Origin: Rhodocyclaceae bacterium
GTDB taxonomy: Bacteria > Pseudomonadota > Gammaproteobacteria > Burkholderiales > Rhodocyclaceae
Assembly (NCBI GenBank): GCA_013821865.1
Contig: PNJM01000112.1
Coordinates: 1 to 8,130 of the forward strand
DNA length: 8,130 nt
Reading direction: 5' to 3'
Positions 1 to 8,130 of the stretch are shown one piece after another. A model generated the notes under the pieces. The model did no database searches. It was given only the letters and a program-made list of their open reading frames with translations, and was not told where the DNA came from. Numbering within the stretch: position 1 is the first letter of the stretch; every line of letters begins with the position of its first letter. The translations under genes were made by a program, and so were the position numbers.

Positions 1-633
1 GCGGATGGAAACGAAGACGATGAGCAGGGTCAGCGCCAAAAACAGGTAGTAGTAGAGATAGACGGAGGGAAAGCTCACGCCGAACACATCGAGTGTCCTG
101 GACAACGGGGTGCCGGCGATGCGCACCGGGTCGATCTGGCTGATGCCCTGCGGGCCGTTGGTGATGTTCACCGGCGCGTTGAGGTTGTTGATGAAGATGC
201 GGATGATCTCGCCGAAGCCGAGGGTGACGATGGCCAGGTAGTCGCCGCGCAGCCTGAGCGTGGGCGCGCCGAGCAGCACGCCGAAGAGGCCGGCGACCAG
301 CGCGCCCAGGGGCAGCACCGCCCACACCGGCCAGTGCACGCCCCCGGGGAAAAGGTCTGGGAACGCTGTTCCCAGGTGCGGCGAGGCGAGCAGGGCATAG
401 AGATAGGCGCCGACGGCGTAGAAGGCGATGTAGCCCAGGTCGAGCAGGCCGGCGAAACCGACGACGATGTTCAGTCCCAGCGCCAGCATGACGTAGAGCA
501 GGGCGAAATCCAGAATGCGCACCCACGAATTGCCGAGGCCCTTGCCGACGAGGAAGGGCAGCAGGGCGAGCGACACGGCGATGAGCAGGGCGCCGAGCCA
601 GGCCTTGCGCCTGTCGTGCTTCCAGTCGGGCAT
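1..633 (-). CDS. livM: LivM, branched-chain amino acid ABC transporter permease (3' part cut by window edge)
   Basis: This is an inner-membrane permease subunit that pairs with LivH to form the channel of a high-affinity branched-chain amino acid (LIV/HAAT family) importer. The frame is open from ATG at 633 to base 1, giving 211 residues beginning MPDWKHDRRKAW. Family members are usually roughly 320-360 residues, so the C-terminal third lies outside the window. Visible family features are a first hydrophobic segment (about residues 12-30), the stretch GLNIVVGFAGLLDLGYIAF near residues 52-70 that is typical of LivM, the LRLRGDYLAIVTLGFGEIIR region near residues 115-135, and NGPQGI near 150. 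The ATG overlaps the livH stop codon by one base (TGATG), which implies translational coupling to livH. The family is clear, but the exact substrate (Leu/Ile/Val or another amide or amino acid) cannot be read from the permease. Confidence 0.95.
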   Translation of the reverse strand, partial: MPDWKHDRRKAWLGALLIAVSLALLPFLVGKGLGNSWVRILDFALLYVMLALGLNIVVGFAGLLDLGYIAFYAVGAYLYALLASPHLGTAFPDLFPGGVHWPVWAVLPLGALVAGLFGVLLGAPTLRLRGDYLAIVTLGFGEIIRIFINNLNAPVNITNGPQGISQIDPVRIAGTPLSRTLDVFGVSFPSVYLYYYLFLALTLLIVFVSIR

Positions 634-1556
634 CACGCGCGCTCCGCCACCTTTTCGCCCATCAGGCCTGCGGGCCGGAAGATCAGCACCAGGATCAGAA
701 CGAAGAAGGCGAATACATCCTGGTAGTGCGAACCGAGAAAGCCGCCGGTGAGGTCGCCGATATAGCCGGCGCCGAGCGACTCGATCAGGCCGAGCAGCAG
801 GCCGCCCAGCATGGCGCCGCCCAAGTTGCCGATGCCGCCCAGCACCGCGGCGGTGAAAGCCTTCAGGCCGAGGATGAAGCCCATGTGGTAGTGGGCGATG
901 GAATAGTTGGCGCTGACCATGACGCCGGCCACCGCGGCGAGCGCCGAGCCGATGACGAAGGTGGCGGAGATGATGACGTTGATGTTGACGCCCATCAGCC
1001 CGGCGATCTGCGGGTTTTCGGACGTGGCGCGCATGGCGCGGCCGAGCCGCGTGCGGTTCACCAGCAGCATGAGCCCGGCCATCATCAGCGCGGCGATGAG
1101 AACGATGGCGATCTGCAGGTCGGTAATCTGCGCCCCCGCAATTTCGCGCGCGGTGGCGGGCAGGATGGGCGGGAAGGCATGGTAGTTACGGCCCCAGAAG
1201 ATCATGGCCAGCTGCTGCAGCACGATGGAAACACCGATGGCGGTGATGAGCGGCGCCAGGCGCGGGGCATTCCTCAGCGGACGGTAGGCGACGCGCTCGA
1301 TGGCGAAGCCGAGCGCCATGCACACCGGGATCGCGGCCAGCAGGCCGATCAGCACCACCACCGTGCCGGGCAGGCCGCTTGAGGCCAGCAGCTTGATCAC
1401 CGTCAGCGCGGTGAGGGCGCCGATCATCACCACTTCGCCGTGGGCGAAATTGATCAGCCCCATGATGCCGTAGACCATCGTGTAGCCCAGTGCGACCAGG
1501 GCGTAGATGCTGCCCAGGACCAGGCCGTTGATGATCTGCTGGAGGAAGATGTCCAT
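633..1556 (-). CDS. livH: LivH, branched-chain amino acid ABC transporter permease
   Basis: This is the second inner-membrane permease subunit of the LIV-type importer, partner of LivM. From ATG 1556 it encodes 307 residues, close to the usual length of about 300-310. It begins MDIFLQQIINGLVLGSIYAL, the standard LivH N-terminus, followed by GYTMVYGIMGLINFAHGEVV, a strongly conserved first-third signature. The AFTAAVLGGIGNLGGAMLGG region near residue 240 corresponds to the cytoplasmic loop that contacts the ATPases. The polypeptide is hydrophobic throughout, with about eight likely membrane segments. The frame stays open upstream to a GTG at 1574, adding MPFRCR, but that GTG lies inside a perfect hairpin and the extra residues do not match the family, so ATG 1556 is preferred. 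There is no recognisable Shine-Dalgarno sequence; the five bases before ATG are GTCGA, directly abutting the hairpin. It ends TGA, overlapping the livM ATG. Confidence 0.95.
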   Translation of the reverse strand: MDIFLQQIINGLVLGSIYALVALGYTMVYGIMGLINFAHGEVVMIGALTALTVIKLLASSGLPGTVVVLIGLLAAIPVCMALGFAIERVAYRPLRNAPRLAPLITAIGVSIVLQQLAMIFWGRNYHAFPPILPATAREIAGAQITDLQIAIVLIAALMMAGLMLLVNRTRLGRAMRATSENPQIAGLMGVNINVIISATFVIGSALAAVAGVMVSANYSIAHYHMGFILGLKAFTAAVLGGIGNLGGAMLGGLLLGLIESLGAGYIGDLTGGFLGSHYQDVFAFFVLILVLIFRPAGLMGEKVAERA

Positions 1557-1561
1557 TCGAC

Positions 1562-1593
1562 ATCGAAACGGCACCCGAAGGTGCCGTTTCGAT
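1562..1593 (-). promoter_or_regulatory. Perfect 14-bp hairpin with UUCG tetraloop between livK and livH
   Basis: Bases 1562-1575 are exactly complementary to 1580-1593, with a four-base loop at 1576-1579. On the transcribed minus strand the loop reads TTCG closed by C-G, giving the exceptionally stable C(UUCG)G tetraloop in RNA. It lies 16 bases after the livK stop and ends five bases before the livH ATG. The 3' side has no T-run (GTCGAATG follows), so it is not a classical intrinsic terminator. Likely roles are protecting the 3' end of livK mRNA from exonucleases, partial attenuation, or hiding the livH start. All would give more binding protein than permease, as is known for binding-protein operons with intercistronic hairpins. 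The structure is directly visible; the role is inferred. Confidence 0.85.
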
Positions 1594-1609
1594 TTGCAGT
1601 TGCCGTGCG

Positions 1610-2938
1610 CTACTTCTTCTCGGCGGGTTGCGCCGGAGCCGCTGCCGCGGGAGCGGCGGGCTTTGCGTCAGCCGGCCTGGCCTCGGCCTGCGGCGCCTCG
1701 GCGGGCTTGGCTGCGGCATCGGCCGGTTTCGCCTCGGCTGCCGGCGCGGCGCCGCCGATGGTTTCCAGGGTTTCCCACTTGCCGCCCTTGGCCTGGTACA
1801 GCGTGATGGCGCCGTCCTTCACATCGCCCTTCTCGTCGAAGGCGATCCTGGCGGTGACGCCGCCGAAGGCGGTCTTCGGCAGCTCGGCGAGATACCTGGC
1901 GGGCTCGACCGAATTGGCGCGCTTCATGGCGTCGATCATGACGTTGGCCGCGTCATAGGCGTAGGGCGCGTAGAGCTGGATGTCGACATTGAAGCGCTTG
2001 GCATACTTCTCCTTGAAGGCGGTGCCGCCAGGCATCTTGTCCAGCGGCACGCCCGGCAGCGAGCAGTAGTGGCCTTCCGCCGCATCGCCCGCCAGCTTGT
2101 GGAACTCGGTGGTGCAGCCGCCGTCGGCCATCAGCATTTTCGCCTTCACGCCGAGCTTCTTCATCTGCTGCGCCATCGGGCCAGCCTGGGCGTCCATGCC
2201 GCCGTACATGAGGATGTCCGGCTTCCTGGATTTCACCTTGGTCAGGATGGCGGCGAAGTCTGTCGCCTTGTCGTTGGTGAATTCGCGCGCGACGATCGCC
2301 GCGCCGCCGGACTTGGCGGCCTTCTCGAATTCGTCCGCCACGCCCTGGCCGTAGGCGGTGCGGTCGTCGATGATGGCGATCTTCTTGCCGGCGAGCTGCT
2401 GGGTGGCGTAGCCGCCGAGGACCTTGCCCTGCTGCTCGTCGTTGGCCATCACGCGGTAGGCGGTCTTGAAGCCCTGCTGCGTGTATTTCGGGTTCGTCGC
2501 CGAGGGGGAGATCTGCGGGATGCCGGCGTCGGAATAGAGCCTGGAGGCCGGGATGGTGGTGCCGGAGTTGAGGTGGCCGACGACGCCGTTCACTTTGGCG
2601 TCGATCAGCTTTTGCGCCACCGTGGTGCCCTGCTTCGGATCGGCCTGGTCGTCTTCGCCCAGCAGATCGAATTTCACCTTGGCGCCGCCGATTTCCATGT
2701 TCTTCGCGTTGGCCTCCTCGATGGCCAGGCGCGCGCCGTTCTCGTTGTCCTTGCCCAGGTGCGCCTGCGGCCCGGTGAGCGGCGAGGAATGGCCGATCTT
2801 CACGGTCACGGTCGGCTTGGGCGGCTGCGCCGGCTGCTCGGCCTTGGGCGGCGGGGGCGGCGGCTCTTCCTTGCCGCAGCCGAACACGACAAAGGCGGAA
2901 GCAACGGCGAGGCTGATCGTCTTGACGGGGGATCGCAT
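1610..2938 (-). CDS. livK: LivK-type branched-chain amino acid binding lipoprotein
   Basis: This is the periplasmic substrate-binding subunit (type 1 periplasmic binding fold) of the LIV transporter, delivering ligand to LivH/LivM. It has 442 residues; the classical E. coli proteins have about 370. ATG 2938 is preceded by AGGAG (2949-2953) with a 10-base gap. Residues 1-20 form a signal sequence ending FVVFG before C21, a lipobox, so the protein is probably a lipoprotein. The residue after the Cys is Gly rather than Asp, so inner-membrane retention is not enforced. Residues 22-43 are a proline-rich linker. The binding domain (about 44-394) contains VKIGHSSPLTGPQAHLGKDN, GVVGHLNSGTTIPASRLYSD and ISPSATNPKYTQQGFKTAYR, typical of Leu/Ile/Val-binding proteins, and a possible disulfide pair C275/C292. 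Residues 396-442 are an Ala/Pro/Lys/Glu-rich low-complexity tail ending AQPAEKK, not part of the usual fold. livH and livM follow in the same direction. Ligand specificity is inferred from the family. Confidence 0.93.
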   Translation of the reverse strand: MRSPVKTISLAVASAFVVFGCGKEEPPPPPPKAEQPAQPPKPTVTVKIGHSSPLTGPQAHLGKDNENGARLAIEEANAKNMEIGGAKVKFDLLGEDDQADPKQGTTVAQKLIDAKVNGVVGHLNSGTTIPASRLYSDAGIPQISPSATNPKYTQQGFKTAYRVMANDEQQGKVLGGYATQQLAGKKIAIIDDRTAYGQGVADEFEKAAKSGGAAIVAREFTNDKATDFAAILTKVKSRKPDILMYGGMDAQAGPMAQQMKKLGVKAKMLMADGGCTTEFHKLAGDAAEGHYCSLPGVPLDKMPGGTAFKEKYAKRFNVDIQLYAPYAYDAANVMIDAMKRANSVEPARYLAELPKTAFGGVTARIAFDEKGDVKDGAITLYQAKGGKWETLETIGGAAPAAEAKPADAAAKPAEAPQAEARPADAKPAAPAAAAPAQPAEKK

Positions 2939-2939
2939 G

Positions 2940-2976
2940 TCTTGTCGTCTCCTGGAAATGAGTGAATTCTTGTCGT
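2940..2976 (-). repeat. 9-bp direct repeat flanking the livK ribosome binding site
   Basis: On the minus strand the 9-mer ACGACAAGA occurs at 2976-2968 and again at 2948-2940, exactly 28 bases apart. The livK Shine-Dalgarno AGGAG (2953-2949) lies between the copies, and the second copy fills the space between it and the ATG. Both copies fall in the predicted 5' untranslated region. They could be a site for an RNA-binding regulator or coincidence; the repeat is seen directly and no function is established. Confidence 0.45.
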
Positions 2977-2995
2977 GGCGAGTGCGTGCGCGGGG

Positions 2996-3024
2996 ATTGT
3001 GCTGGCCGCCTTGGGGGATGTCAA
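2996..3024 (-). promoter_or_regulatory. Sigma-70-type promoter for livK-livH-livM
   Basis: On the minus strand a perfect -35 hexamer TTGACA (3024-3019) is followed after exactly 17 bases by CACAAT (3001-2996), four of six matches to TATAAT. Transcription would begin near 2989, giving a leader of about 50 bases before the livK ATG. The promoter sits just past the cytochrome gene's terminator, as expected for the start of an independent transcription unit. No operator half-sites for a named regulator were recognised. Confidence 0.7.
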
Positions 3025-3040
3025 TACGGCGGCGGCGAAT

Positions 3041-3068
3041 AAAAAAGCCAGCCCGCGGGCTGGCTTTT
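3041..3068 (-). terminator. Intrinsic terminator of the cytochrome c gene
   Basis: Bases 3043-3068 form a perfect palindrome (core GCCAGCCCGCGGGCTGGC), giving an 11-bp stem with a CGCG loop. On the minus strand it runs into TTTTTTATT, a good U-tract, starting about 20 bases after the cytochrome stop codon. On the plus strand only four T residues end the stem, so it would work less well in that direction. It insulates the liv promoter from upstream readthrough. Confidence 0.9.
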
Positions 3069-3087
3069 CGAGGCGGAGTATCGCCGC

Positions 3088-3399
3088 TTACTTGGTCGCG
3101 AGAATCCAGGCAACCAGCTTCTTGATGTCGGCGTCGCTGACGGCCGCGTTCGGCGGCATCGGCACGGTGCCCCAGTTGCCGGAGCCGCCCTTCTTGACCT
3201 TCGCTTCGAGCTGGGCGGCAGCGTCGGCCTTGCCGGCGTATTTCTTGGCGACATCCTTGTAGGACGGGCCGACGACTTTCTTATCGATGGCGTGGCAGCT
3301 CATGCAGTTCTTGGCTTTCGCCAGGGCCTCGTCGGCGGAGGCCTGGCCGGCGATCAGAAGGCCGGCAGCGGCCAGCAGCAGGGTCTTCAGCAATTTCAT
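3088..3399 (-). CDS. Small periplasmic monoheme cytochrome c (c551/c552 type)
   Basis: This is an exported electron-carrier protein of 103 residues. A Sec signal peptide (MKLLKTLLLAAAGLLIAGQA, cleavage predicted after ASA at residue 22) leaves a mature protein of about 81 residues, the size of cytochromes c551/c8. The heme attachment motif is CMSCH (C32, C35, H36 as proximal ligand) and the distal ligand is probably M81 in TVPMPPNA, the conserved MPPN loop of this class. GPSYKDVAKKYAGK follows the heme site, as in the family. The ATG at 3399 has GAGGA (3413-3409) nine bases upstream; the stop is TAA and a strong terminator follows. In relatives such proteins carry electrons to nitrite reductase, terminal oxidases or peroxidases; no partner is adjacent except possibly the oxidative-stress-like genes upstream, so the specific partner is unknown. 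Confidence 0.95.
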   Translation of the reverse strand: MKLLKTLLLAAAGLLIAGQASADEALAKAKNCMSCHAIDKKVVGPSYKDVAKKYAGKADAAAQLEAKVKKGGSGNWGTVPMPPNAAVSDADIKKLVAWILATK

Positions 3400-3447
3400 T
3401 TGTCTATTTCCTCGTAGGCATGGTTGGAAAACACAGTTTCAGCGAAG

Positions 3448-3472
3448 GCTAACCTGCGCCAGCAGGTTAAGC
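3448..3472. repeat. Inverted repeat in the gap between the DUF255 gene and the cytochrome gene
   Basis: TAACCTGC at 3450-3457 pairs perfectly with GCAGGTTA at 3462-3469 around a four-base loop, extendable by a GC/GC pair with one bulged base. It begins about 50 bases upstream of the cytochrome ATG and about 33 bases after the DUF255 stop codon. There is no T-run after it on either strand, so a terminator is unlikely. A weak candidate promoter lies further upstream on the minus strand (TTGCAA at 3527-3522, 16 bases, TAGAGT at 3505-3500, both 4/6), which would place the repeat in the cytochrome mRNA leader. It could be an operator, a leader hairpin or an mRNA-stabilising element. It does not match an FNR/Anr box (TTGAT-N4-ATCAA). 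Confidence 0.5.
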
Positions 3473-3502
3473 GCAGCGGCCGTAGCTAAAAGCGCCGATA
3501 CT

Positions 3503-5554
<2,052 letters not shown>

Positions 5555-5603
5555 GGGCGGGACCGGCAGGGATAGCCCGGCCAATCTATCAAACCCTAAC
5601 GAA

Positions 5604-6497
5604 TTAGTCGACTATTTCGCCGAGGCGGGAGAGGTCGAGGCGACCGGCTGCAATGGGCGGGCACCAGTAATGGCCGCCCGTGACCGGCCGCGAAAACGTG
5701 AACAGCGCGTCTGCAATGCCGTCGTCGAGGCCGGCCATGCGGCGCAGGACGTGCTCGAATGGGTCGAGGGACTTGCCGTAGGCGATGAACTCCAGCCCCT
5801 GTTCATGGGCCGTGGCCCAGGGCATGGACCGGCGCAGCATGAAGGCGGGGGGATCGAAGCTCTCCTGGGCGCTGCGCTTGACATGGGCCGAGGCGGGCGC
5901 GTCGTCGATTTCCTCGTTGTCGTCGCGGCGGCGGCCGATGGTCGCGTCGCACTCGGCAGGCGTATGCCGGCGGAAGTGGGCAAGATCATGCACCCAGCGC
6001 TGGACCGCGACGAAACTCGAACCGGCCAGGCCCGCTCCTTCTTGAACGAGTGCGGCTTCGGCGGCGTCATCGCCCTTCGGGTTCTCGGTGCCGTCCTCGT
6101 AGCCCGTCAGGTCGCGGCCGCGGTCATAGAGGAAGGTATCGACCGCATCGTCAAGCACGAAAGCCGGATCGAGCAGCGCCCCGACCCGCTCGCTCGCATC
6201 GAACAGCGCGCCGCGGTCCTCGCCGCGCAGGAAAATCCACAATGACGCCTGCTTGGCGGGCACGGCGCAGGCCGGGCCGGAGAGGGACAAAAAAGTGCGC
6301 AGTCCCGGCACTGTGCCGCCGAGGGCGCGCACCAGCGGCTCGCCGAAACCTGCAACGCCCCAATTTACGTCGAAACCGTCGCGCAGCCGGACAAGCGCCG
6401 GGCGCGGTTCGGCTTCAAGGGCGAGCCGGAACGTCAGGGAGCGGCCGCAGGGCGGCAATGGAGCCAGGATGCCTGGCTGGGACAGTTTCGCGACCAT
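5604..6497 (-). CDS. DyP-type heme peroxidase (YfeX/DyPB-like)
   Basis: This is a dye-decolorising peroxidase, a heme enzyme that uses hydrogen peroxide to oxidise a range of substrates. It has 297 residues, near the length of E. coli YfeX. The diagnostic GXXDG motif is GYEDGTENP (132-140) with D135 as the catalytic distal aspartate. H205 in SAHVKRS is the expected proximal heme ligand and R223 in MLRRSMPW the distal arginine; these spacings match the B-type group. The C-terminal half has [20 protein letters not shown] and GGHYWCPP, usual for the family. There is no Tat or Sec signal, so it is probably cytoplasmic, and no recognisable encapsulin-targeting tail (it ends LSRLGEIVD). ATG 6497 has GGAAG about nine bases upstream and lies 22 bases after the ilvD stop, implying co-transcription with ilvD. 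The physiological substrate is unknown; peroxide detoxification is an inference. Confidence 0.93.
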   Translation of the reverse strand: MVAKLSQPGILAPLPPCGRSLTFRLALEAEPRPALVRLRDGFDVNWGVAGFGEPLVRALGGTVPGLRTFLSLSGPACAVPAKQASLWIFLRGEDRGALFDASERVGALLDPAFVLDDAVDTFLYDRGRDLTGYEDGTENPKGDDAAEAALVQEGAGLAGSSFVAVQRWVHDLAHFRRHTPAECDATIGRRRDDNEEIDDAPASAHVKRSAQESFDPPAFMLRRSMPWATAHEQGLEFIAYGKSLDPFEHVLRRMAGLDDGIADALFTFSRPVTGGHYWCPPIAAGRLDLSRLGEIVD

Positions 6498-6519
6498 GTC
6501 CTTGAACTTCCGATGGATC

Positions 6520-8130
6520 TCAGTCTCGTTTCAGCTGTGTCACGTCCCGCACGGCGCCGTTGGCGGCGCTGGTGGTCATGGCTGCGTAAGCCTGAAGTGC
6601 GGCGGAGACCTGCCGCTGGCGATTGACGGGCTTCCACGCCCTGTCCCCTCTCGCCGCCATTGCGGCGCGGCGTCGCTGCAGTTCCTCGTCGGACACCGCC
6701 AGGCGGATGCTGCGGTTGGGGATGTCGATCTCGATGGTGTCGCCCTCCTCGACCAGGCCGATCTCGCCGCCCTCGGCCGCTTCCGGCGAGCAATGGCCGA
6801 TGGAGAGGCCCGAGGTGCCGCCGGAGAAGCGCCCGTCGGTGAGCAGGGCGCAGTCCTTGCCCAGACCCTTCGACTTGATGTACGAAGTGGGGTAGAGCAT
6901 CTCCTGCATGCCGGGGCCGCCCCGCGGACCTTCGTAGCGCACGACCACCACGTCGCCGGCGACGATCGCATCGCCGAGAATCTTCTCCACCGCCTCCTCC
7001 TGGCTTTCGCAGACGCGGGCGCGGCCGGTGAATTTCAGGATGCTGTCGTCGACTCCGGCCGTCTTGACGATGCAGCCGTCGCGGGCGATGTTGCCATGGA
7101 GCACGGCCAGCCCCCCGTCCTTGCTGTAGGCGTTGTCGATGGAGCGGATGCAGCCGGCCTTGCGGTCGGTGTCCGCTGCCGGGTAGCGCCGTTCCTGCGA
7201 AAAGGCGGTTTGTGAAGGCACGCCGCCGGGCGCGGCTCGGAAGAACTCGGCAACCTTGGGGTCGGCCGTGGTGACGAGGTCCCAGTGGCCGAGCGCATCG
7301 GCCAGCGTCTTGCTGTGCGCCGTCGGCACGCCGGTGTTGATGAGTCCGGCGCGATCCAGTTCGGCGAGGATGCCCATCACGCCGCCGGCGCGGTGCACGT
7401 CCTCCATGTGGTATTGCTGCGTCGCCGGCGCCACCTTGCAGATGCAGGGCGTGCGGCGCGAGATGCGGTCGATGTCCTTCATGGTGAAGTCGACGCCGCC
7501 CTCGCGCGCGATGGCGAGGAGATGCAGGACGGTGTTGGTCGAGCCGCCCATGGCCACATCCAGGCTCATGGCGTTCTCGAAGGCGGCAAAGGAGGCGATG
7601 CTGCGCGGCAGCACCGAGGCGTCGTCGCGCTCGTACCAGGCGCGCGCCATGGCGACGACGAGCCGGCCGGCTTCGAGGAACAGGCGCCTGCGGTCGGCGT
7701 GGGTGGCGAGCACCGAGCCGTTGCCGGGCAGGGCGAGACCCAGCGCCTCGGCCAGGCAATTCATCGAGTTGGCCGTGAACATGCCGGAGCAGGAGCCGCA
7801 GGTCGGGCAGGCCGAGCGCTCCATGTCGGCGACTTCGGCGTCCGTGTTCTTGCTGTCGCCCGCCTCGATCATGGCGTCGATGAGGTCTACCGCGCGGAGC
7901 TGGCCATGCCATTTCACCTTGCCGGCCTCCATCGGGCCGCCGGAGACGAACACCGCCGGGATGTTGAGGCGCATGGCGGCCATCAGCATGCCGGGCGTGA
8001 TCTTGTCGCAGTTGGAAATGCACACCATGGCGTCGGCGCAGTGGCCGTTGACCATGTACTCCACCGAGTCGGCGATCAGCTCGCGCGAGGGCAGCGAGTA
8101 GAGCATGCCGCCGTGGCCCATGGCGATGCC
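6520..8130 (-). CDS. ilvD: Dihydroxy-acid dehydratase (5' part cut by window edge)
   Basis: This cytoplasmic Fe-S enzyme dehydrates 2,3-dihydroxyisovalerate and 2,3-dihydroxy-3-methylvalerate to the 2-oxo acids, the penultimate step to valine and isoleucine and a precursor step to leucine. The frame is open from 8130 to TGA at 6520, giving 536 residues. The first residues, [20 protein letters not shown], match E. coli IlvD from about residue 82 of 616, so about 80 N-terminal residues lie outside the window; the Met at 8121 is internal, not the start. Cluster ligands visible are in [12 protein letters not shown] and [18 protein letters not shown]. The third expected Cys lies in the missing part in relatives, if present. 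The Mg/active-site region includes the C-terminal [20 protein letters not shown] with the catalytic serine. It ends [12 protein letters not shown], as in E. coli-type enzymes. It is probably the first seen gene of a unit with the DyP and DUF255 genes. Confidence 0.97.
   Translation of the reverse strand, partial: GIAMGHGGMLYSLPSRELIADSVEYMVNGHCADAMVCISNCDKITPGMLMAAMRLNIPAVFVSGGPMEAGKVKWHGQLRAVDLIDAMIEAGDSKNTDAEVADMERSACPTCGSCSGMFTANSMNCLAEALGLALPGNGSVLATHADRRRLFLEAGRLVVAMARAWYERDDASVLPRSIASFAAFENAMSLDVAMGGSTNTVLHLLAIAREGGVDFTMKDIDRISRRTPCICKVAPATQQYHMEDVHRAGGVMGILAELDRAGLINTGVPTAHSKTLADALGHWDLVTTADPKVAEFFRAAPGGVPSQTAFSQERRYPAADTDRKAGCIRSIDNAYSKDGGLAVLHGNIARDGCIVKTAGVDDSILKFTGRARVCESQEEAVEKILGDAIVAGDVVVVRYEGPRGGPGMQEMLYPTSYIKSKGLGKDCALLTDGRFSGGTSGLSIGHCSPEAAEGGEIGLVEEGDTIEIDIPNRSIRLAVSDEELQRRRAAMAARGDRAWKPVNRQRQVSAALQAYAAMTTSAANGAVRDVTQLKRD

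Noticed and set aside
1562..1593. Livk-livH hairpin as a classical rho-independent terminator
   Set aside because: No U-tract follows the stem and the downstream genes livH and livM need transcription from the same unit; a stability or attenuation element fits better.
1628..2965. Long plus-strand open frame (445 codons) opposite livK
   Set aside because: It is antisense to a gene with full family signatures, is rich in Arg/Gly/Leu with no recognisable domain, and long antisense frames are expected in GC-rich DNA with strong third-position bias.
5604..5640. Possible encapsulin-targeting tail on the DyP peroxidase
   Set aside because: DyP enzymes can be encapsulin cargo, but the C-terminus (LSRLGEIVD) lacks the usual Gly/Leu/Ile-Gly-Ser-Leu type extension and no encapsulin gene is in the window.
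6253..7215. Plus-strand frame (320 codons) opposite the DyP-ilvD junction
   Set aside because: It crosses two genuine minus-strand genes and has no recognisable domain.
6434..8023. Minus-strand frame (529 codons) overlapping ilvD in another frame
   Set aside because: The translation is an Arg/Gly/His/Pro-rich shadow; the ilvD frame has continuous, unmistakable family sequence.
8119..8121. Met codon at 8121 as the start of ilvD
   Set aside because: The frame continues to the window edge with GIA before the Met, matching the internal GIAMGHGGM segment of E. coli IlvD; the real start lies outside.

Overview
This is a GC-rich stretch in which every convincing gene lies on the minus strand, so genes are read from high to low coordinates. 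The protein types suggest a Gram-negative betaproteobacterium: an E. coli-type IlvD, a betaproteobacterial-looking LivM, a periplasmic c-type cytochrome of the c551/c552 class and a lipoprotein LivK. A Rhodocyclales-like relative is a guess from general similarity, not demonstrated. Coding density is high. The only gaps are short (22, 49, 103, 149 and 53 bases), and no stretch over 300 bases lacks a gene.

Reading in the direction of transcription: (i) 8130-6520 is ilvD, dihydroxy-acid dehydratase of branched-chain amino acid synthesis, missing about its first 80 residues. (ii) 6497-5604 is a DyP-type heme peroxidase, starting 22 bases after ilvD. (iii) 5554-3503 is a DUF255/YyaL-type protein with an N-terminal thioredoxin-like domain carrying a CHWC motif. 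(iv) 3399-3088 is a small exported monoheme cytochrome c, followed by a strong intrinsic terminator at 3041-3068. (v) A new transcription unit starts from a well-formed sigma-70 promoter (2996-3024) and carries livK (lipoprotein binding protein), livH and livM (permeases) of a branched-chain amino acid ABC transporter. livM runs off the left edge.

The two halves share a branched-chain amino acid theme (synthesis by IlvD, uptake by Liv), with a run of redox proteins between them. ilvD, dyp and the DUF255 gene are spaced closely enough to be co-transcribed. The cytochrome may be the last gene of that unit or have its own promoter. In the liv unit the binding protein is separated from the permeases by a perfect 14-bp hairpin capped by a C(UUCG)G tetraloop. 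The hairpin ends five bases before the livH start, where a ribosome binding site would be expected. This is a plausible device for making more binding protein than permease.

I found no mobile element, CRISPR array, tRNA/rRNA, toxin-antitoxin, phage or defence gene. The window reads as conserved chromosomal housekeeping DNA. The points worth a second look are the livK-livH hairpin, the unusual two-tailed lipoprotein LivK, and the redox cluster downstream of ilvD.
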